From contig QNQO01000802.1 of the NCBI GenBank assembly GCA_003290165.1, forward strand, positions 1 through 64,000: DNA of 64,000 bases. The letters are read 5' to 3'. This document shows, one piece after another, positions 55,903 to 64,000 of this stretch. Source of the stretch: Berberis thunbergii (lineage: Eukaryota > Streptophyta > Magnoliopsida > Ranunculales > Berberidaceae). Each line of letters opens with the position of its first letter. Within the stretch, counting starts at the first letter, position 1. The notes beneath the pieces are model-generated. The model ran no database searches and was not told where the DNA came from. It worked only from the letters and a program-made list of their open reading frames with translations. A program made the translations under genes and the position numbers.

Positions 55903-56428
55903 CAAGGATTGTGATTTCGCGAAATTATACGAAAATTTACCAAAATTTTCATTTTTTTGAAATTTTGAAAATAAAAAGTGCAAAAGAAAAATAAGTACAT
56001 TTTTTCCAGGGATTTTTCGTAAATTTAGGATTTGTTTTGTAAATTTCGTAAAGATACAAAAAGCAGCTACTAAAAATTACATTTTTTCAAAAAATTTAGG
56101 GATTTTTTTCGTAAATTTTGAGGTTAAATTTTTTATTTATTTAAATGATCATTTATTCCAATTATTTATTACTTTTTGAAACCACCCCCTAATTGTCACT
56201 TCTACTACTTATATATTGATTTTTTTAATTATAGGTATTTTTGTTTCATATAATGTGTTTAATGCATTTATTTAATTGCATTTTTATTTATTTTTACATA
56301 TTTAACATACCCTCGAAATTCATTATATTTTTGTATCCTCGAAAATTTACGTTTTTTCTTTACACACCGAAATATTTCTTAAAATCAGGAGACCAAAATT
56401 AACTTGAAAAACGAAATCACAATCCTTG
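55903..56428. mobile_element. hAT-type MITE, CAAGGATT ends, copy B
   Basis: Perfect inverted ends CAAGGATTGTGATTTCG and CGAAATCACAATCCTTG. The core is related to copy A (AAAATTT-CATTTTTTTGAAATT, GAAAATAAAAAG). The flanking 8-mers GCCAGTAC and GTAATAAC match poorly, so the target duplication is eroded. Confidence 0.7.
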
Positions 56429-56529
56429 GTAATAACAATGGTATTGAGATGGGATGTACTTTGAACATAAATGACTTTTCCTTTTAAGTGATGCAATTTC
56501 ATTTATTTTATTTTGATCAAAATTTGTTT

Positions 56530-57070
56530 TCAGTTGAGTTGATTATTGAATGATTCCAAACTTGGAAAATCGACCATTGAAAGCTTTGAAGGGACTTTGA
56601 AAGAGGCTTTATTCATTATTACTACAAATAGATGCTATCGTTGTCTTTGCCATGTGGAAGATGAGTCCATTAGCCTTATCTTCTTCTATTGTTGCACTTT
56701 CTACTTTGCTTTGGATTATATCTCTCATCAATTGCTTAGTTCTCTTATTGAGTTTTCCAACGGTAATCAATGCATTCTTCATAACATGCAATCGTTTCTC
56801 CATTGACGACAAAGATTAGAGGTATGATTTGGCGTTGCATGGGTGATTTGGGGATGTTGTAAGAGTTTTTCTTTGTTATAATGTAAGTTGGATTGGGGGT
56901 TTTTGTTAACAATTTAAATGTGTGCCCTGGTGCTGCTGTTATCGATCATGTTTCCCTTTTGTTTGCTTGTTCTTTTTGGTTGCTTTAGAATTTTCTCATT
57001 CCCATGGTATCATGATCTTATTTTTCATTGTAATAAAATTTGTTGTTGTTTAATTGATTTGAAAAAAAAA
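56530..57070 (+). mobile_element. LINE 3' end remnant (zf-RVT tail)
   Basis: The plus-strand frame reads CYRCLCHVEDESISLIFFYC, the C-x2-C...E-S-x-x-H-L-like finger in decayed form. It is followed by VWFGVAWVIWG and a typical LINE 3' UTR ending in TTGTTGTTTAATTGATTTG and an A10 tail at 57061-57070. Confidence 0.55.
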
Positions 57071-58149
57071 ATGTCATTTCCCATAATCAAGTAAACCAAA
57101 TTAATGCTGATAATCTACGAGGCGACACCCGACTATCTTACAAATAGTTGTATGAGTTAGATTGATTTTGTTTAAAATGGTGAAACATTATCAGTTTTAT
57201 GGGTGACAAGATTTAGAAGGTCAGAATGCTAAACTTTACAATTATTCTCATATGGCAAATTAGACTAAGTGTCTCATATGATAACTAAAATGGTGAAATA
57301 ATTCTCTTTCATTCAACATTGAGTAAATATGAGGTGAAACCCATGGCTTAAATGAGAAAGTGGATTTTGAGTGGCAAAATGGTTATATTCTTTAGAAATT
57401 TTGATTGCAATTGATATCTCTAGGATGTTATGATGTATAGTTAAAGTGGTGCCAACAATCATGGATGTTCTTACAATTGACTATCGCTATAATTAACTAC
57501 AGCGTTGACATTGATAATAGCAATAGTGACAACGAAAAATAGGAAAATGGCAGTGCACATCTTGAGGCACCATGAAGGGAGCGATTGAGGCAGTTGAGAA
57601 TGAATAAAATTTTATTTTATTAAAAGTATGTTAATTGAGCCACCATTAGTATTGGGCTATTAGGGTCCAATTTTTAGTTGGACCGCCCGTTTAGGATCCC
57701 GTTAAGTTTAATTTACCTAAAATGATCATTATTATTTATTTATTCGTGTAAAGCTCTATTCGAGCTGAAAATTATATATTCATATCAGAAACAATGCACT
57801 AAAGTTTCAGTTCATTTTGACATATATGTGTCGATGTTTGCACTAAGTGGGATAAAAATGTTTCTCATTTAATATCACGAAGGGAGTGAGAGACCCACCT
57901 TGGATGCGACATAGGCTACCAACGCCCATTGTCCAAAACCTTGGGCACCGAATGTCCTCCAACACTTGTAAAGATCGTTTATCAAAATATTTAATTAGAG
58001 AGACTTAAACATGCATCCTAAGAAATTGTATCCAAATGGAAACTTTGTTGGGTGCCTTTATCTACCTCTACCACTTCTAGAGCAAGTTTTTCCCCGATAA
58101 GACGTTCTTGAACAATTGCAGCTCCTTCCTTCACTTGGTTCATCCTCCA
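57071..58149. other. Upstream region of the CCCH/G-patch gene
   Basis: AT-rich spacer with no gene or defined repeat. The leader of the downstream gene probably begins near 58020-58090. Confidence 0.5.
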
Positions 58150-61100
58150 ATGGCGAGCGAAGAAGAGAGAGCTCTGGAGCAGCAGCTCGACCTCCAATTG
58201 AAAGAACAGAGAGAATCTCTTACAGCCATCGAAGAAGCCCTAGTTTCTGATCCAACCAACGCAGAGCTCCTTGCGGTAATTTGCCCTAAAAAAACTCATC
58301 TTTCATCTTCTTCTATTTTTTCTTCGTTTTGATCTACTGTTATTGGTTTCTCCTCTAATTAGCTGAACATTAGATGAACCATTATGCGTTTTTGCTCTAA
58401 TTTTGTACTTTGCTCTCTATGTCGCATATCACTGGTTGTGGCTATCTAGTTTCAATATTTCATTATGTTGTATTATCGACATTGAAGGGCTATTGTGTAT
58501 TTCGAATTTGGATTTGTTTTGTGTATTTCATAATATTCTGTAGATTACTAAGATTAGGGTTGTAGGTATTTCACGAGTAGTTTGTAATATTGGGATAGGT
58601 CTTCTCAACCTATCTATTTGCGCTTGTTTTCGTTGTTGATTAAAAAAAACGATTAGTTTTAATAAGATTTCAGCTCTTTCTATATGTTATCAATATGCAA
58701 TTTGAATTCTAGTAATTATTGTACGGTGACTGTTCGACAATATGATCAATATTTATTATCAAATTGTAATTTTTCTGGGTGGATACATCATTCTTCTGTT
58801 TTGATAGTTGGCATTATCTGGAACACCTCATGGTGAAAGGTGTATATATATCAATTGGGTTTTATTTGTTCAATATTTTGCCATAACAAGTTTATTGTGA
58901 AGGTTCATGAGGAGCTTCTTCTGGCAATCAGGGATGCAGAGGAAGGACTTCTACACCTCAAACGTTCACGCTTACTGAGAGAGACCGATTTACTTTTATC
59001 GACACAAAGTTCCAAGTCCACCCAAGATGTTGAGGTGGAGTCTCTTGATCCAACAGAAGTTGAAGCAGAACCATTGGAAGCAAGCTACTCAGTTGGGTCC
59101 AAATGTAGATTCCGGCACACTGAATGGACGATGGTATAATGGTCACATAATTGCAGTGGATGGATCTGATTCCGCGACGATCTGTTTTCTTACACCAACA
59201 TCAGAAAACATGGTGGTGAGTGCAATCACTAAACCACATTAAGTTTTGTTATCATCTTGAGTTTCTTTTGGATAAAGCGAATTGGTTCTTGATTATACTT
59301 AAACTGTTGAATGTTGTAATTTCAAACTTTTCCTTCCTTTATTTCTTTTTATTGGCAGATGTTATTTTGCATTTATTCTTATTATCATCGTAGTTGGACT
59401 AGGGCATCCATAAGACCTTGCTATACTTGAATTATTGTTTGAGAATCAATATTATATCTTTCTCTCAAATAAAATTTATCTGACTTGCTCTATATTGGTA
59501 GGTTTATTCTGAAAATACCTGAGATTGCATTCAAAAGTTTATAAGTTTGACTTTTGAGTTTTGACTTATAAATTTGACTTTGGACTAGGGTATTCCTAAA
59601 ACCTCACTGAGATTGTGAAGTCGAGCAAGTTTGGAGTTATATCAAAGGGATATGTGTTTTAGATTTTTCTTTAGGTCTTGTAGTTATAGCTCTCATGGAG
59701 AAAAAGTAAAGACTAAGAATCTGAAGATGAAAGTGCATTGATATAGTCTTAATGGCTGCTAGCTTAGCTAGTAAGGCTTGTGGGGAATGTGACCAAAGGC
59801 GTTTTATGGTTTAGAGATTCAATAAAACAAAAAACATGTTGCCCTTCAGTAAATTAAAATTTAAAATGACAGTACATAACTGCAACCTAAGATACACTGC
59901 CCTTTCTAGGATGGATCAGTCAGTCTTGTCACTTGTATAATATTATAAAACTGCGTACAGTTATATTCTCTATTGTGGAAATCTCACATAATGTCCCGCC
60001 TAGCCTTGCTTTTTACTCTTGGAAATGGAGAAGTGCTTTATTCATTTTTATAGAAATGCTCAGTTTGGTTCCTTTATTCGTTTTTCCTTCCGTTTGCATC
60101 TTCCATAAGGTTATGGATTTGTGTTTTCACACTGTTGTAGTTGGCACTCAAATCGTTTTTGTGGTGGGGGTGCCATGCAATTTTCAATTGAGATTAAGTT
60201 TCTGAGAAACTAGCATTTGCAGAGTCTGATCTATTTAGTTATTTTCACGGAAATTGAGACAGATGAGAATTGTTTTGGAAGGTTGTGTAGTTCTTTGGGA
60301 CTTGTTCTTCAGTATGTCTTTTAGAGCAAAAGGATGGTCTTTGTTTCTCTCCCTGTCACTGTTCGAATGATATGAAATACATCCAGATTCAGTGGGGAGT
60401 GTGACGATTGAGCCATCTACTTTTTTTTTTTTTTGTGGGGGGGGGGGGGGGGGGGGGGGGGGTGATTGGTAAGAGACAAATAGAAAAGTATTTGACATAT
60501 CAGGGCAATCCCAAGTCGCCAATCCATCAATATCTTGTCTATCATAGTTTATGTGAGGTTTGATTGGTGAGTTGCAATTTTGCTCTTATATAAAATGGAC
60601 AATAAATCTATCCTTCAAAGCAAGAGGTTTTCAACGGAAGCATTAGGTTATGTGCAGGTTGTCGGAAACAAGGTGAGATTGGGTTGATTTGTTTTTTTTT
60701 TTTTTTTTTTGAAAGGCAATTGGGTTGATTTGTTGACAATGGGAGGATAGTAACCTATGGATTTCTTGAGTCTTGATTTTGTATGCAATGTGACAATTAA
60801 ACATTTGCATGTTTTTGTCTTAAATAGACAAATTAAAGGTTACAATGTGGTATTACTAAATGTCATATAGAAACCAGCTGCAGGAAGGAATACCTGATGT
60901 TATAGAAGATAATGACATGCAAGGATGAAAATTGCTGGCTAACAGTTAGTGACTCACACATGAAACCAGTCAAGATTCATATTTATAGGATTCTGATGGA
61001 CAATGTTTAGACTCTTATCTAACAAGAGTCGTGAGAGCTTTGCGACGCCGAGCCCTCTCACTAAAAAAGGAAGGTTCTTTGGAATATGATCTTATGCCAT

Positions 61101-62987
61101 GTGTTGGTGATCTGGTTAGAACCTAACTGCAAAATCTTTTGCAACAAGGCTTCGATTCGGAGAGGGTAGCTATGGAAGTCTGATTTAGGTGTGGAGTTGG
61201 GTTTCTGGTCATCCTTGAAAGGATTGATGATCATTTTATGGTTGCAACTACTTGTACTAATAATTTGAAGGATCAATAAAATTTGGTAGTTTCAGATTTT
61301 TCCATCATCCTTCTTTCTAACGGACCCACTTTTGGAAGCATATCTGTAGTGATCTTCATAGTTTTCTACTCTTGACATAACTGACAAACAGATTAATCAT
61401 AATTTTTTACGAAGTGAGTTACAGTCGGTGAGGAGGAGTGTTTTCTCTATACGACAGTCTACTCTTTATTCCATTGGTGTCAGGCATTGGACAGATGGCG
61501 TATCCTTACTTTAAGTTTTAGCTTTTCAGCATGATGGTCAGTGGAAGTATGTTTCAGCTCCTCATTCCTTTCAATGCTTAAAATTGCATTCAAAAGCTCC
61601 CACCAAGGTTACCCATTTAGAAAATCAAAACAGCCTACTTAGTCTTCCATTACTGAGATTTCTTTGAGTTGGCTATTGGTTTTATCATTTACTAATACAA
61701 ATAGCAAAAGTGCAGATGTGCAAGTTCTTCCTACAACAGCGGTGTCGATTTGGTAGTAGTTGCCGCTTGTCACATGGTATGTCAACATTGTTTTTCCATG
61801 GGGTTGACACAAGTGCCTCCTATAAGTTGTATCGTGTTTACTTGTTAAATGCTAGTCATTTCTATGTTCTGTTATTAGTTTTCCTTGATGAATTTAATTC
61901 GAAAATGTTTAATGCAATGTACTTCTTTCAAAATCACTTCTAAATTGACACATACCATTCATGTGCTTCTATAACATGTATTTAGTTTATCCAGGAGTAG
62001 ATGTTCCTTTATCATCGCTGAAGAAATACATTCCAACAACATGGGAGCAGTCAATGGCCGGGTCCAATATTTGGGCTGTTTCAGATACTAATATTGGCCT
62101 CTGGAGGAAGGCAGAGCTCGAATCTTGGGACGACCAACTTAAACTTGGCCATGTTGTTTTTCAAGATAATGGAAGTTCGGCAAAGCTAGGGAGTGAGGCA
62201 ATTTCGTTATCTGAATTTGCTCAGATGACAGAAGACGAGGAAGATGAATCCAGTATAGAACTTTCTGAATCCAGTGACTATGAAGAAGATAGCCCAGGAG
62301 GTCTAGGTTTTCTAGAGGGTACCACACTACAAAGGGGAATCCAAACTGATACTGCTGTGTTTGCCAAAGTGGGAGCATCACACCAGAGGTATAGCTTCCA
62401 AAATGATGGCCAACATGGGATACCGTGAAGGGATGGGGTTAGGTGCATCAGGACAGGGAATCCTGGACCCTATCTCTGTAAAAGTTCTCCCTGCCAAGCA
62501 GTCTCTCGACCATGCAGTTGGCAATCTTGAGAAAGAAGGGAAACAAGAACCTGAAAAGAAAAAACGTACTAGAGGTGGTAAGAGAAAGCGTGAGAAGAAG
62601 TTTGCAGCCATAGCACGTGCTGAGAAAGCTGTGAAAGCGGAAGAGGAGTTTGAACCTGATGTCTTCAGTTTCATCAATAAACAACTTGCAGATCAAACTA
62701 AAGCTCAGAACGGGTCTTCAAAGAAGCGACAGACTAAAGGCGAAACAAATAGGGAAGACGGATCAGCACTGATTGCTTCTGATCATGAGGTAAAGGACTT
62801 GAAGAAACAGGTTGAGAAGCTGGAGGAAATGGTGAACCGAAACCGGAAAGAGAAATCAGTATACGAAGCTTTTCTAAGGAAGTTGAACGAGACACGCAAG
62901 GCTTTAGCAGATGCAGAAGCAGCTCATGCCTCTCTATCTAGTGCAGTTTCTAGCAAGGCAAAAGAGAAGAGGTGGCTCAAGTTTTGA
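58150..62987 (+). CDS. CCCH zinc-finger / Tudor-like / G-patch protein (ZGPAT-like, AtC3H22 type)
   Basis: Orthologue group of human ZGPAT and Arabidopsis At2g24830; a nuclear nucleic-acid-binding protein, and the human form is a transcriptional repressor also linked to splicing factors. Exons: 58150-58275, 58903-59215, 61716-61776, 61995-62987, all GT-AG. Corrected length is about 496 aa, as in Arabidopsis. Layout: N-terminal coiled coil (1-75), Tudor-like GSKCRFRHT...[11 protein letters not shown] (about 106-140), CCCH finger C148-x7-C-x5-C-x3-H166, acidic stretch ([16 protein letters not shown]), G-patch [20 protein letters not shown] then GLG (about 291-337), and Lys-rich coiled-coil tail to KEKRWLKF. 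Two extra single bases break the frame: an A near 59123 (inside the Tudor-like domain) and a G near 62369 (just before the G-patch). Splice phases fit only if both are removed. Confidence 0.9.
59216..61715 (+). other. Intron 2 of the CCCH/G-patch gene (2.5 kb)
   Basis: No coding sequence or complete transposon recognised. Holds T14 and G26 runs at about 60420-60462 and a T22 run near 60690. Confidence 0.6.
60437..60462. repeat. G26 homopolymer next to a T run
   Basis: T run, then GT, then 26 G. Minus strand reads C26-AC-A(n). Confidence 0.9.
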
Positions 62988-63451
62988 GAGCCTGTAATTT
63001 GTCCATTGTGTTATTCGTGAAATTATATCATGCTTAGGGATGTAACTTCCACTACAATTGCTAGGGTTTGCTAGAATGTAGTTTTTTGAACAATATAATA
63101 TTTATGAATTGAAAGTTACTCAGGACACTTGATGAAAATGGAGCTTCGTGAGACATCCGTAAAAGCTCATAGAAACAAGTTGATGAGTTAATATATTTAG
63201 AAGAAGAAAAAAAGTCCAAATATTGCTGGAGTACAATTTCTGATTAGAGCATCTTCAGTAAGCTGTGGCAATTTAGTGATTTTTATGAATCATTTAACAA
63301 AGTATGCTATCTGAGATTGCATTGGAGTCAAAGCGTCAAACTGGTTGTTGGGAGGTGGAAAAATACCCTATGCAATCTCAGATGGCGCTGGAGCCTTTTA
63401 CAACATTTACATTAGGCGTTAGGAGGTTGTTAACATTTCATGACTGATAGC
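62988..63451. other. 3' UTR and downstream flank of the CCCH/G-patch gene
   Basis: A possible poly(A) region lies near 63095 (ACAATATAATATTTATG). An imperfect inverted pair, ATCTGAGATTGCATTGGAG (63310) and TGCAATCTCAGATGGCGCTG (63373), brackets about 60 bases and could be a small fold-back remnant. No gene. Confidence 0.4.
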
Positions 63452-63973
63452 CTGTGTAGTTAAAACAATGTTATAACGCCGATATAACTCTTAACGTGGG
63501 TGAGCCGTTACGTTGTGACACTATCACGTTATGGAACGGTTTTTTTTATTTATTTTTAAAATAACGTTGTTTTAACTCTTTTTTTCCTAATATATTAAAA
63601 AAAATCACCTATTTCATTCTCGATCGAACCAGAACCCTAAACTCATAGGAAAGAAGGACCAGAGCTCGGCGTCGCCAATCGCCAAAGAACTAGACCTCAC
63701 CGTTTGACAGAGAATGAGAAAAGAATGAAAGAAAACAAAGAGTCGATCGCACTCTCTCTCATACTAAGGGAAAATGTTTTTTATTAAGGTTTTTTGTTAT
63801 TGAATTAAATGTTATGAACATGATTTACCTTTTTTTTAGTATAATACATTAATATTTTGTAGGGTATTAAAATATATAATTAAAAAACTATTCCGTTATA
63901 TCTCGGTATATCCCGTTATAACCTATAATGCACTTGGACCGTTATAGATCCGTTATCCGTTTTAATTGCATAG
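63452..63973. mobile_element. hAT-like MITE, imperfect ends
   Basis: The left CTGTGTAGTTAAAACAATG and the complement of the right ATTTTAATTGCATAG region pair imperfectly; GTTATAACG/CGTTATAAC words occur at both ends. Flanks CTGATAGC (63444-63451) and CTGCTAGC (63974-63981) match 7 of 8. The similar GTGTAGTTAA start of 34443-35499 suggests related families. Confidence 0.55.
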
Positions 63974-64000
63974 CTGCTAGCACAGTAATGCAAAGTTGAC

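Overview
This is nuclear DNA of a flowering plant, most likely a core eudicot. The evidence is GT-AG introns, AT-rich spacers, a plastid-division FtsZ2 gene, a DYW-class PPR gene, a BIC (blue-light inhibitor of cryptochromes) gene, plant CIA1 and CCCH/G-patch genes, and plant-type MULE, hAT, Harbinger, LINE and TRIM elements. I cannot name the species. About one third of the window is recognisable transposon-derived sequence, much of it inside introns.

Layout. 1-4.8 kb: a minus-strand F-box/LRR gene whose conserved C-terminus is split over three frames. 4.9-7.0 kb: a direct duplication flanking a broken tau-class glutathione S-transferase fragment, a fold-back MITE and a decayed hAT copy. 7.1-16.6 kb: seven coding exons of FtsZ2, with a 3.7-kb intron 2 holding an hAT element and a LINE 3' end. 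17.7-19.8 kb: an intronless DYW PPR gene on the minus strand. 20.1-30.5 kb: a complete 10.4-kb Mutator-like element (MULE) with long terminal inverted repeats (TIRs) and a 10-bp target duplication. It is inserted in a 131-bp tandem repeat. 31.8-32.3 kb: a BIC gene. 33.5-48.0 kb: CIA1 (WD40 scaffold of cytosolic Fe-S assembly) on the minus strand, ten coding exons spread over 14.5 kb by transposon-filled introns. 48.7-57.1 kb: nested hAT/Harbinger elements with a captured kinesin-like exon, more MITEs and a LINE remnant. 58.2-63.0 kb: a ZGPAT-like CCCH/Tudor/G-patch gene on the plus strand.

The most interesting system is the MULE at 20138-30520. Each TIR carries a leader exon ending in a splice donor, so the same TIR sequence appears to start two convergent genes. 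One is a FAR1-type transposase with four frame-breaking indels. The other is a small protein joining an RNase H1 N-terminal (viroplasmin-type) domain to a C-terminal membrane anchor, cut by one in-frame TAG. The layout resembles the two convergent genes of maize MuDR, but the partner protein is of a different kind. The element also holds a copia RT fragment, a probable Ca2+-ATPase fragment, a minisatellite and a MITE.

Three otherwise well-conserved genes (F-box, BIC, CCCH/G-patch) carry single-base indels, while FtsZ2, CIA1 and the PPR gene are clean. These may be assembly errors or real lesions; reads would decide. All homology statements rest on recognition by eye; no search was run.
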